Source: JAICIG01 sp035532215
GTDB taxonomy: Bacteria > Planctomycetota > Planctomycetia > Pirellulales > JAICIG01
Reading direction: 5' to 3'
Assembly: GCA_035532215.1 (NCBI GenBank)
Contig: DATKRK010000432.1
Coordinates: 1-12,112, forward strand
Length of the DNA: 12,112 nucleotides
Under the pieces are notes generated by a model. The model was not told the DNA's origin, did not search any database, and worked only from the letters and a program-made list of their open reading frames with translations. Position numbers and translations under genes: made by a program. Positions 7,101 to 12,112 of this stretch are shown here, piece by piece (the first letter of the stretch is position 1; every line of letters starts with the position of its first letter).

Positions 7101-8448
7101 CGGCACGGCCACCATCGCCGGCACGCCGGCCGTTGGTTCGTCCGGGACGTACACGCTCTCGATCACGGCCAGCAACGGCGTGGGGTCGAACGCCACCCAA
7201 ACCCTGACGCTGACGGTGGGCACGTCAGCGGCGCCGTCGATCACCAGCAACGCGAGCAGCACGTTCACCGAGGGTGCGGCGGGCGGCTTCACGATCAGCA
7301 CGAGCGGTTCGCCCACGGCGGCGATCAGCGAGTCGGGCGCCCTGCCCAGCGGCGTGACCTTCGTCGACAACGGCGACGGCACGGCCACGCTTGCCGGAAC
7401 GCCGGCTTCAGGCACGGCCAAGGCGTACCCGATCACGATCACCGCCAGTAACGGCGTTTCGCCCGACGCCAGCCAGACGTTTACCCTGACGGTAAACGCC
7501 CCGCCGGCGATTACGAGCCTCGCCCAAGCCTCCTTCGCGACCGGCGTCCAAGGCAGTTTCAAGATCGGTACGACCGGCTCGCCGCAGGCAACGACGATCA
7601 CCGAATCGGGCGCTCTGCCCGCGGGCTTGTCGTTCGTCAACAACGGCGACGGCACGGCCACGATCAGCGGCACGCCAGACGCCAGTTCGGCCGGAACGTA
7701 CAATCTGACAATCACGGCCAGCAATGGCGTGGGGGCCGGGGCAACTCAGACCCTGGCGTTGACGGTCGGCGCGTCGGCGGCGCCGTCGATCACCAGCAAC
7801 CCGAGCACTACGTTCACCCAAGGTTCGACGGGCAGCTTCAAGATCACCGCGAGCGGTTCGCCTACTGCGGCGCTCACCGAGTCGGGCGCCCTGCCCAGCG
7901 GCGTGACCTTCGTCGATAACGGCGACGGCACGGCCACGATCAAAGGCTCGCCGGCGTCGGGCGCGGCCCAGGCGTACCCCATCACGATTACCGCCAACAA
8001 CGGCGTTTCGCCTAACGCGAGCCAGAACTTTACCCTGACGGTGAACGCCGCCGCCGACCTGGGAATCGCCGTAAGCGACAATAGTCCCACGGTGGGCTCG
8101 GCCGCACCGGGCTCGAGCCTGACATACACGATCATCGTGCAGAACAGCGGACCGAGCGACGTGACGGGCGCCAGCGTGGCCGATGCATTGCCCTCGGGCT
8201 TCACCGGCGCCGCGTTTACGGCGAGTGAAACGGGCGGCGCCAGCGGCTTTAGCGCCAGCGGCAGCGGCAATATCAGCGACACGGTGAACATGCCCGCCGG
8301 CAGCACGATCACCTATGTCGTCAGCGGCACGATCAGCGCCTCGGCCAGCGGCACGCTGTCGAACGCGGCTACGGTGACCGCGCCGTCCGGCGTGAGCGAC
8401 AGCAATTCGAGCAACAACTCCGCCACCGACGACATTACGCTGACGTAA
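1162..8448 (+). CDS. Giant modular LEPR-XLL surface protein (TIGR03118, 9x PKD-like, SdrD-B, DUF4214, 7x Ig-like, DUF11)
   Basis: The protein has 2,428 residues from the ATG with a good ribosome site. Residues 1-38 are very basic, then LERLEVRQLLTA (LEPR-XLL motif). There is no classical hydrophobic signal peptide. Residues about 41-380 match TIGR03118, a propeller-like domain: LVSDQ, DPNLINPYGLA, WVANTGSNTLSRFNG, LYATNFSAG, VTYAKQD, APWGLAIAP and GLHGLAFGN are all present. Residues about 384-1327 hold nine PKD-like repeats, each with FTATIDWGDGT followed by GTFTVSGSHTYA. Residues about 1328-1429 are an SdrD-B/Cna-B-like domain with a calcium-loop-like DDVNVNGQLDSGEAGL. Residues about 1451-1658 hold four DUF4214-type units (VYQSVLGHAPD...YW, FYQEFLGRASD...FW, LFNDVAQRPAD...QW, LYSTLLHRTPD...MW). 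Residues about 1660-2298 hold seven putative-Ig repeats (LPSGVTF-DNGDGTATI-GTPA...NGV). Residues 2299-2428 are a DUF11 domain ending at the stop, with no membrane anchor or PEP-CTERM tail. It is likely a secreted or surface adhesive, matrix or stalk-like protein. Domains are well supported; ligand and function are unknown. Confidence 0.95.
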   Translation: MVQRRRARRSTRKLRQLGSKAQGRLTLERLEVRQLLTATGYEQLNLVSDQNGVALLQDPNLINPYGLALASGSGDVWVANTGSNTLSRFNGAVSGSAFDQNPLSITSLPSGVTGPTGLVANSTSDFVVTQGSGQGPAPFIFASHNGQLSVVETLTTDTATAANNAAASSYYTGLALVTNNSTNNLYATNFSAGTIVKFGTDFQVTAIGSAFQDSTLTNAGYAPYNIQVLTVSGTPLVFVTYAKQDTTNPQNVASDSHGAIDVYGLDGTLLTQLVGTSDTHLDAPWGLAIAPANFGDLSNDLLAANGDGTIQAYSLTLGASSTPTAAYAGTLDDSSGAAIHIDGLHGLAFGNAATAGDASALFFSAGGSNGQHGLVGELVDAANPISVQGTNFTATEGATFSGALAAFTPQASLAGDTFTATIDWGDGTSATSGVVTSDGSGGFLVSGTHVYAIDGSVSPVTISIVDTTTSGNTASATVSARVIEADLTGTAVAVSATEGTAFNGVPVAIFTDPAANATHSGFTAAINWGDGTSVASGSVSGSNGTFTVSGSHTYATQGPVSGLVVTISEGAATPIPITIVGSATVADADTLSATATPISIAEGATFSGQVATFSDTYTLTPAGSFTATVDWGDGHSSTVTPTGASGQFTIDGTHVYADEGSPSVTVTIVENGSGATASAIASAAATVAEGDSFTASGATIYATAGSAFTGVVATFTDSLPGTPASDLTATIDWGDGTSIDNVSPSGTSGTFTVSGTHTYASFGPPHTVMVVLHESSPGSASATATSTAFALDPNLSGAPASISSTEGVAIPTNTTVATFTDSNGGATTGDFTATIDWGDGTTPDSGSISEANGTFTVAGGHTYAQSGDFTISATVFETATPSSPAAVIDSPATISGAAITVNANPIGATEGSQGAFTNLQVATFTSDDAALLSSDFSATIDWGDGTSSTPASGDVSITAGSNGTFTVTGAHTYLEEAPGASALTMTVTIAENATLGATASATAAATVAEGDIFPAGSTTAGLTTQEGTTYSGPVATFVDSNTLADPNGFTAVIDWGDGMSVTSGQVTGTNGTLTVTGSHKYANDGDYTLTVNLVDAAPGTAEAVASGTATVNEDSGFAITPASITGTEGQTLSGVTVATFTDTGSNQPASHYTATIDWGDGTTSSTTDSTSDVSVIGSNGTFSVQGSHTYADEGPLHPVITIAEQNSPATISATGTATMADADVLSASGTTISPAVGTTFTGTVATFTNTYAGATTGGFTATIDWGDGTSSSSGGSVTLAGGTFTVQGSHVYASAGQDVITVTIKDTDGTASATATSTASVSAATKTASISGRIFDDVNVNGQLDSGEAGLAGRTVFLNIDGSGIPDSNNPSATTDASGNYTFTSLAAGSYTVMEVISANHGVTLTTKEQAVTLADGQALTGVNLGNVLTSTILPLPVSTGGGPLGSSDANTAYINAVYQSVLGHAPDTTGLAYWQQQLASGAARSEVAQGVWDSPEHRGAEVEQFYQEFLGRASDAAGKAFWVNAFSQSWVTEQVEVAGFVSSAEYTNLHSGNTNFVDALFNDVAQRPADSAGESQWVSQLNAGKSPLDVAFGFIYGQEASTALVNGLYSTLLHRTPDSVSLQMWVGDLTARTLSAEQVAVQLLASDEYFNHVSGDTSPAFTSAASDTFTAGSAGSFTISTSGSPTASSISRSGSLPSGVTFVDKGDGTATISGTPAANSTGTYKLTLTASNGVSPDATQTFALTVNGAPAITSAANASFTEGFAHSFTISTSGLPTAAISESGSLPSGLTFTDNGDGTAKLSGTPAAGSAATYTLSITANNGVSPNATQNLTLTVSAAAAPAFSSGNNTSFTVGTAGSFMVSTTGSPTAALSESGALPSGVTFTDNGDGTATIQGTPASGTAKAYQITLTAGNGVGSGASQIFTLSVNGPPAFTSATTASFAESIQSSFKISTGGFPTATITESGSLPTGLSFTANNDGTATIAGTPAVGSSGTYTLSITASNGVGSNATQTLTLTVGTSAAPSITSNASSTFTEGAAGGFTISTSGSPTAAISESGALPSGVTFVDNGDGTATLAGTPASGTAKAYPITITASNGVSPDASQTFTLTVNAPPAITSLAQASFATGVQGSFKIGTTGSPQATTITESGALPAGLSFVNNGDGTATISGTPDASSAGTYNLTITASNGVGAGATQTLALTVGASAAPSITSNPSTTFTQGSTGSFKITASGSPTAALTESGALPSGVTFVDNGDGTATIKGSPASGAAQAYPITITANNGVSPNASQNFTLTVNAAADLGIAVSDNSPTVGSAAPGSSLTYTIIVQNSGPSDVTGASVADALPSGFTGAAFTASETGGASGFSASGSGNISDTVNMPAGSTITYVVSGTISASASGTLSNAATVTAPSGVSDSNSSNNSATDDITLT
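2311..5142 (+). repeat. Nine tandem PKD-like coding repeats (about 309-bp unit)
   Basis: The codons for the Trp of WGDG fall at 2431, 2743, 3052, 3358, 3670, 3985, 4324, 4633 and 4954. Spacings are 312, 309, 306, 312, 315, 339, 309 and 321 bp, or 102-113 residues per unit. DNA around the motif is strongly conserved between copies (GATTGGGGCGACGGCACG and one- or two-base variants). Each unit runs from a TEGxxFSG-type segment through WGDG and the SHTYA strand to a linker often reading ATVAEGD or similar. One unit has GDGH and one GDGM in place of GDGT. All units stay in one frame with no stop. Confidence 0.9.
6139..8055 (+). repeat. Seven tandem Ig-like coding repeats with alternating A/B subtypes
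   Basis: Units start at the proline codons 6139, 6412, 6688, 6958, 7234, 7504 and 7783. Unit lengths alternate (273, 276, 270, 276, 270 and 279 bp). Units 3, 5 and 7 share PASGTAKAY/GAAQAY and ITITA-NGVSP; units 2, 4 and 6 share YTLSITA or YNLTITA and ATQ-LTLTV. Like-to-like spacing is 546 bp for 2 to 4, 4 to 6 and 3 to 5, and 549 bp for 5 to 7, so the array is built from a two-domain block of about 182 residues. Such domains match the putative-Ig (He_PIG-type) family of bacterial surface proteins. Confidence 0.88.
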
Positions 8449-8633
8449 GGGGATACACTTTCGATGGCCCACCCCGTAAAGAATCGGCAATGGCTGCGGC
8501 GATGTTTGCGATGTGCGCAGCCGGGGGACTGAGGGGAACGCACGCATTGCTCCCGGTCGTTAGCGAGTCGGCGGAATGCCGCCGAAGGCAGGTCTCGCCG
8601 CGGCGAGACCTGCCCGTAGCTTGCCTCGCAAAG
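8449..8633. other. Convergent intergenic region with palindromic block
   Basis: This is the gap between the stop of the giant gene and the stop of the STN-like gene. The first 115 bp or so hold only a 22-codon frame (8464-8532) with no convincing ribosome site. The rest is occupied by consecutive inverted repeats that continue into the end of the minus-strand gene. Confidence 0.7.
8568..8614. repeat. Two adjacent strong palindromes (REP-like)
   Basis: The first hairpin has 7-bp arms TCGGCGG (8568-8574) and CCGCCGA (8579-8585), loop AATG. One base later comes a perfect 28-bp palindrome (8587-8614) with arms GGCAGGTCTCGCC and GGCGAGACCTGCC meeting at a central GC. Neither is followed by a T-run, so they are not classic intrinsic terminators. 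Back-to-back palindromes between convergent genes resemble dispersed REP-type elements, or act as transcript-end stabilisers. Confidence 0.6.
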
Positions 8634-8641
8634 CTACTTTT
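8616..8641 (+). terminator. Probable rho-independent terminator of the giant gene
   Basis: Arms GTAGCTT (8616-8622) and AAGCTAC (8631-8637) form a 7-bp stem. It can extend by two G-C pairs with one bulged A, leaving a 3-nt loop, and is followed by TTTT (8638-8641). The T-run is short. The right arm contains the TAG stop (8634-8636) of the convergent minus-strand gene, so both transcripts would overlap here. Confidence 0.5.
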
Positions 8642-9839
8642 CGCCTCGGTCCGGCGCCGGGAAGATATCCAGCGTCTTGTTGCGGCGGCGGAACGTCAAG
8701 CCGGCGGGCCGCAAAGCGGCGGCGAAAAGTTCGTCGAGCGTGGCTTGCTCGACGCTGAACGTCACGCGGCGATCGAGAGAAAGCTTTGCGCTCTCTAACG
8801 CGTCCTCGTCGACGTGCAGTTCGAGCCCAAGCCGCTGTTTCAACTCTTCGAGCACGGGGCGCAGCGGTTGGTTGCGCACGGCCAGCGTGTAAACCTCCGT
8901 GCCGCCGCCCGCCGGCGTTTGCGAGCGAGGCTTCGCGGCCGTCAAGGTTTCATGGTCTTCCGCCCGGCCGCGGACGACGACTTTATCGCCCGCAACCTTG
9001 ATCTCGGCCTCGGGCGCCTGGCGAGCCCAGCGGTCGGCCAGCGCTTGCGGATTGCGGCCGGCGGCGTAGCTGCGTTCCAAGGCTGCAACCTCCGGCACGG
9101 GAACGAGCGCAACCTTGCGGCCCTCGTCGTCGAAGCGAAACGTCAAGTCGAATTCGTTGGCGACAAGCGTGAGCCTCTCGGTCCACGAAAGCGGCGGCAA
9201 CTCAGCGGCCGGCCAAAGATCGTGCGGGATCTGCTCGATTCCAGCGATCTCCACTCGGGCTTCGTCCGCGAGTTGCTGCACCAGCGCTCGCGGCTCGGCG
9301 AGCTCGTCCCACTGCCAGGGCTGCGTGCGCACAAACGGAGCTCGCCGCGCGGCGGGCAGCGACTTGACCTCGTCCTCGCGCAAGGCGGCCAGCGTGCGGA
9401 GCCGGCGTGCCGCCGCCTCGGGGCCGAAATAGACCAACGGCCCGTACCATGACAAGTCCAGGTTTTGCGATCGGGCCAAGCGCTGCAAAGCCAGTTCGAC
9501 TGGAACGTTGTCCAGATGGAGATTGAGCGGTAGGCCGGGGTCGACGCGCCGATCGAGCAACATGGCGATTCTTTGGCTGCGCGCGAGGTCCGCCAGGCCC
9601 TTGCGAAGCGGCGCCCCCGACCAGGCGAGCTTGATCGGCTGCGCCAAATGCGCACGCCAGGCCGGGCCCGTGAGCCAGTCCTGGGCTTCGGTTGGCGGCA
9701 ACTTGAAGCCGCCGACGAGCAGTACGAGTGCGACGCCCCAAAACGGCCCGCCGCGCAACGGAGGAAACGAAATGCCGCGAGCTCGCTGACGCCTGGGCTT
9801 CGCATCCTCGCCCGTCAAGTTCTCGCCTAATCGTTGCAT
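8634..9839 (-). CDS. Membrane-anchored protein with STN-like (secretin/TonB short N-terminal) modules
   Basis: The protein has 401 residues from the ATG at 9839. The frame stays open to an ATG at 9977, but that extra 46-residue stretch looks untranslated and has no ribosome site. The chosen start is preceded only by GGAAAG very close to the ATG, so it is moderately certain. Basic residues at 15-21 (PRRQRAR) precede a hydrophobic segment at 32-46 (PFWGVALVLLVGGF), so it is an inner-membrane anchor or uncleaved signal with the rest outside the cytoplasm. Residues 73-140 are STN-like (APLRKGLADLARSQRIAML, then VPVELALQRLARSQNLDL and VYFGP). Residues about 177-250 resemble a degenerate second module. 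Residues 316-394 form a clear third (LRPVLEELKQRLGLELHV, ATLDELFAAALRPAGL, LDIFP). STN modules normally sit before secretin or TonB-receptor barrels; none follows here. Likely a periplasmic envelope protein of unknown partner. Confidence 0.82.
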   Translation of the reverse strand: MQRLGENLTGEDAKPRRQRARGISFPPLRGGPFWGVALVLLVGGFKLPPTEAQDWLTGPAWRAHLAQPIKLAWSGAPLRKGLADLARSQRIAMLLDRRVDPGLPLNLHLDNVPVELALQRLARSQNLDLSWYGPLVYFGPEAAARRLRTLAALREDEVKSLPAARRAPFVRTQPWQWDELAEPRALVQQLADEARVEIAGIEQIPHDLWPAAELPPLSWTERLTLVANEFDLTFRFDDEGRKVALVPVPEVAALERSYAAGRNPQALADRWARQAPEAEIKVAGDKVVVRGRAEDHETLTAAKPRSQTPAGGGTEVYTLAVRNQPLRPVLEELKQRLGLELHVDEDALESAKLSLDRRVTFSVEQATLDELFAAALRPAGLTFRRRNKTLDIFPAPDRGEK

Positions 9840-10013
9840 CTTTCCATCTTGCAACAAAAGGCCCGGCGGAAGTAGCCGAAAATCGCCGCCGGCGACGAGA
9901 TTTCGCTGGCCTGCGCACGGCACATGACTAAACTGGAATCCGTGTCTTCCCAGCGGGATGTTGCGATTTACCGGCATCCTTCCATTGGACTATTTGCTAT
10001 TTGACAGCGGATT

Positions 10014-10018
10014 GGGAG
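10014..10018 (+). promoter_or_regulatory. Ribosome binding site deciding a GTG start
   Basis: GGGAG lies 9 nt before the GTG at 10028. The alternative in-frame TTG at 10001 has no such site and would add nine residues. Confidence 0.5.
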
Positions 10019-10027
10019 TGCTTCTCG

Positions 10028-10690
10028 GTGAGTGATGCTTCTCAGCGCAGGCCGCTCTTGGAGCAATTCTACCAGCAATACGTGGAACAGCAGCAAACCG
10101 CGACTTTCATCATGCAGGTCTCGGCGACCTATCTGCCTGGCGCGCTGGAGCGGTTGGCGAAATGCGGCTCGCGGACGGCTCGTCGCGGCGCCGTGCTGGC
10201 GTTGGGGCTCGTCGGCGACTATGAATCGAATGCGGTGCTCGGCGAGGCCCTGCACGACGTCGACCGGGGCGTGCGCACGTTCGCGGAAAACGCCCTGCGA
10301 TCGGTCTGGCGCCGCCTGGGAACCGGCGAGCAGCAGCAGTTGCTGACTGCGGCGATTCGCGCCAACGGGGCCCGCCACTTTCCGACCGCCATCGCCCGCT
10401 GCGGCGAACTGTTGGCCGCCGCGCCGTGGTTCGCCGAAGCCTGGAACCAACGGGCGATCGGGTATTATGGCTGTGGTCTGTTCCCAGAGTCGATCGCCGA
10501 CTGCCACCAGGCGCTCGAACTGAATCCGTATCATTTCGGCGCCGCGGCCGGCATCGGGCAATGCTACCTGCAGTTGGGCCGCCCGCGGTTGGCCTTGGAG
10601 AGTTTTCGCCGAGCCTTGATGTTGAATCCGAATTTGGAAGGCGTGCGGGCGCAAATCGCCGCGCTGGAACGTATGACGGGCAAGAAATAG
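10028..10690 (+). CDS. HEAT-repeat plus TPR protein
   Basis: The protein has 220 residues from the GTG start. Residues about 35-97 are alpha-helical and HEAT-like (LPGALERLAKCGSRTARRG, then AVLALGLVGDYESNAVLGEAL and DRGVRTFAENALRSVWRRL), where the paired helices carry the usual Ala/Gly/Asp spacing. Residues about 114-135 look like a partial TPR. They are followed by two good 34-residue TPRs at about 136-169 (AEAWNQRAIGYYGCG...ALELNP) and 170-203 (GAAAGIGQCYLQLGRPRLAL...ALMLNP). There is no signal peptide or membrane segment, so it is probably cytoplasmic and acts as a protein-interaction scaffold; the partner is unknown. It lies 188 bp from the divergent STN-like gene and only 16 bp upstream of glpD, so the two plus-strand genes are probably co-transcribed. 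The family is inferred from motif spacing. Confidence 0.85.
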   Translation: MSDASQRRPLLEQFYQQYVEQQQTATFIMQVSATYLPGALERLAKCGSRTARRGAVLALGLVGDYESNAVLGEALHDVDRGVRTFAENALRSVWRRLGTGEQQQLLTAAIRANGARHFPTAIARCGELLAAAPWFAEAWNQRAIGYYGCGLFPESIADCHQALELNPYHFGAAAGIGQCYLQLGRPRLALESFRRALMLNPNLEGVRAQIAALERMTGKK

Positions 10691-10692
10691 CC

Positions 10693-10696
10693 GAGG
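10693..10696 (+). promoter_or_regulatory. Ribosome binding site of glpD
   Basis: GAGG lies 10 nt before the ATG at 10707, within the 16-bp gap after the HEAT/TPR stop. It supports the ATG start and translation from a shared transcript. Confidence 0.4.
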
Positions 10697-10706
10697 CTGG
10701 GCGGCC

Positions 10707-12112
10707 ATGCGCAATCCCCAGGCGCCTGTCGTGATTCTCGGCGCCGGCATCAACGGCGCCGCGCTAGCGCGCGAATTGGCGCTGGGCGGCATCTCGGTCG
10801 CAGTCGTCGATACGCACGACTTGGCCTTTGGCGCCACGGCCTACTCTTCGCGGCTGATTCACGGCGGGCTGCGGTATCTCGAATACGGCGAGCTCGACCT
10901 GGTGCGCGAGTCGCTCGCCGAGCGAACGCGGCTGTTGCGCCTGGCGCCGCAGTTCGTGCGGCCCTTGAAACTCTACATTCCGGTGACCAACCGCTTCGGC
11001 GGCTTGTTCGCCTCGGCCGGACGGTTTTTGGGCCTCGGTCGCGGCAAAGCGGCGGCGAAGTCGGCGGGCTCGCGCGGGCTGTGGCTGGTGCGGCTCGGAC
11101 TGCGACTGTACGACATTTATGCCCGCGATCCGGCGTTGCCCAGGCACGCCGCGCTCCGCACGGATCGCCAAAGCGAAGTGCGGATCGATCCCAATCGCTA
11201 TCCGTGGCTCTGCTCTTATTACGACGCGCAGATTCGCTTCCCCGAACGGTTCGTCGTCGCGCTGCTCGACGACGCGCGGCGCGCCGCCGCCGAGACAGGC
11301 GCCTCATTCGAATTGTTCACCTATCATCGCGCCGAGTTGGCAGGGAGCACTTTGGAAATCTTTCCCGTCTCCGGCGCCGCCGAACCTGTGGCGCGTTTCG
11401 AACCGGCGGCGATCGTCAATGCGACCGGCGCGTGGGTCGATCTCACGCTGGCGCAATTACACGTCAAATCAAAAACGCTGATGGGCGGCGCCAAAGGCAG
11501 CCACTTCATCACCAGCAATCCGCGGCTGCGCGCGGCGCTAGGCGCGCACGGGCTGTACGTTGAAGCCGCCGACGGCCGCCCGCTGTTCGTATTGCCGCTG
11601 GGAGATGTGTCGCTTGTAGGTACGACGGACCTCCCCTTCGAGGGCGATCCGGCCGAGGCCGTCGCCACGCCGGCCGAACTCGACTATCTGCTCGAAACCG
11701 TCAATGCGGTTTTGCCCGGCATGAACTTATCGCGAGCGGATATCGAACAACACTATAGCGGCGTGCGTCCGCTGCCCTACGTGGGGCCTTCGGCGCCGGC
11801 GGCCGTGACTCGCCGGCACTGGATCGAAGAGAATCGAGACTGCTCGACGCCACTGTTTTCGATCATCGGCGGCAAGCTCACCACCAGCCGCTCGCTGGCC
11901 GAAGAAACTGTCATCACGATCCGTGCGCGACTTGGACTGCCGCCTGGAAAGAATAGCCGCGAACGACTGCTGCCCGGCGCCGAGTCGTATCCGGCCAGCG
12001 ATCAGGCCGTGGATGCTAAATGCCATCTGCTAGCCAGTGAACTGAGCCTGTCGCTCGCCCAGGTCCAAAGCGTCTGGCGATTGCATGGCGCCGAGAGCGA
12101 AGCGATCTTGAA
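10707..12112 (+). CDS. glpD: Aerobic glycerol-3-phosphate dehydrogenase, FAD-dependent (3' end cut by window)
   Basis: The frame is open from the ATG to the right edge: 468 complete codons, about nine-tenths of the usual length of roughly 500 residues. The enzyme oxidises sn-glycerol 3-phosphate to dihydroxyacetone phosphate and passes electrons through FAD to the quinone pool at the membrane. Visible signatures are the N-terminal FAD dinucleotide fold (VVILGAGINGAALARELA, with GAGING at 12-17 and acidic D35 at the end of strand 2), SSRLIHGGLRYLE at 47-59 (the GlpD/DAO signature), TTDLPFEG at about 306-313, HYSGVRPLP at about 349-357, and GGKLTTSRSLAEE at about 388-400 near the FAD-closing end of the oxidoreductase domain. 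The remaining visible residues enter the C-terminal helical domain. No glpF, glpK or glpR is visible. Other DAO-family oxidoreductases are possible, but the motif set fits GlpD best. Confidence 0.92.
   Translation, partial: MRNPQAPVVILGAGINGAALARELALGGISVAVVDTHDLAFGATAYSSRLIHGGLRYLEYGELDLVRESLAERTRLLRLAPQFVRPLKLYIPVTNRFGGLFASAGRFLGLGRGKAAAKSAGSRGLWLVRLGLRLYDIYARDPALPRHAALRTDRQSEVRIDPNRYPWLCSYYDAQIRFPERFVVALLDDARRAAAETGASFELFTYHRAELAGSTLEIFPVSGAAEPVARFEPAAIVNATGAWVDLTLAQLHVKSKTLMGGAKGSHFITSNPRLRAALGAHGLYVEAADGRPLFVLPLGDVSLVGTTDLPFEGDPAEAVATPAELDYLLETVNAVLPGMNLSRADIEQHYSGVRPLPYVGPSAPAAVTRRHWIEENRDCSTPLFSIIGGKLTTSRSLAEETVITIRARLGLPPGKNSRERLLPGAESYPASDQAVDAKCHLLASELSLSLAQVQSVWRLHGAESEAIL

Noticed and set aside
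4953..7451. 832-codon plus-strand frame inside the giant gene
   Set aside because: It is in the same shadow situation: an Arg/Gln/His-rich product repeating with the DNA repeats, with no domain and no start signal.
2311..8055. Possible CRISPR or satellite array
   Set aside because: The repeats are 270-340 bp, in frame, diverged and encode folded domains, so they are coding repeats rather than short direct repeats with spacers.
8464..8532. 22-codon frame after the giant gene (starts MAHPVKNRQW)
   Set aside because: Too short to judge, with no clear ribosome site or recognisable family; it may be chance.
9840..9977. 46-residue N-terminal extension of the STN-like protein
   Set aside because: The composition is not protein-like and there is no ribosome site at 9977. 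The basic tract plus hydrophobic anchor fits a start at 9839 better, although this is not certain.

Overview
This 12.1 kb, GC-rich window most likely comes from a planctomycete, probably of the Pirellulales type. Two divergent genes both begin with a basic stretch followed by the planctomycete LEPR-XLL-type motif: residues FEALELRIAPS in the left gene and LERLEVRQLLTA in the right gene. The right gene also carries a TIGR03118 domain and long arrays of PKD-like and putative-Ig repeats, as is common in planctomycete surface proteins. Taxonomy is inferred from these families only; there is no rRNA in the window.

Layout. Positions 1-684 (minus) hold the N-terminal 228 codons of a LEPR-XLL surface or secreted protein that runs off the left edge. 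Positions 685-1161 form a 477-bp divergent intergenic region with a plausible promoter and a pair of 11-bp direct repeats 21 bp apart that look like an operator. Positions 1162-8448 (plus) encode a 2,428-residue modular protein: LEPR-XLL, TIGR03118 propeller-like domain, nine PKD-like repeats, SdrD-B-like domain, four DUF4214-type units, seven Ig-like repeats with a two-domain higher-order period, and a DUF11 C-terminus. Positions 8449-8633 are a convergent intergenic region ending in a compact triple-hairpin block that runs into the last codons of the next gene. Positions 8634-9839 (minus) encode a membrane-anchored protein with about three STN-like modules. Positions 10028-10690 (plus) encode a small HEAT plus TPR protein, followed after 16 bp by glpD (aerobic glycerol-3-phosphate dehydrogenase), which is cut by the right edge.

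How the genes relate. The two LEPR-XLL proteins share one divergent control region and may be co-regulated envelope or matrix components. The STN-like protein is also envelope-directed. The HEAT/TPR gene and glpD look like a two-gene transcription unit, although no functional link is evident. I saw no tRNA, rRNA, CRISPR array, transposase or prophage gene. The region reads as ordinary chromosome with one unusually large repetitive surface-protein gene. The most notable signals are the repeat architecture of that protein, the shared divergent intergenic region and the palindromic block at 8568-8641.
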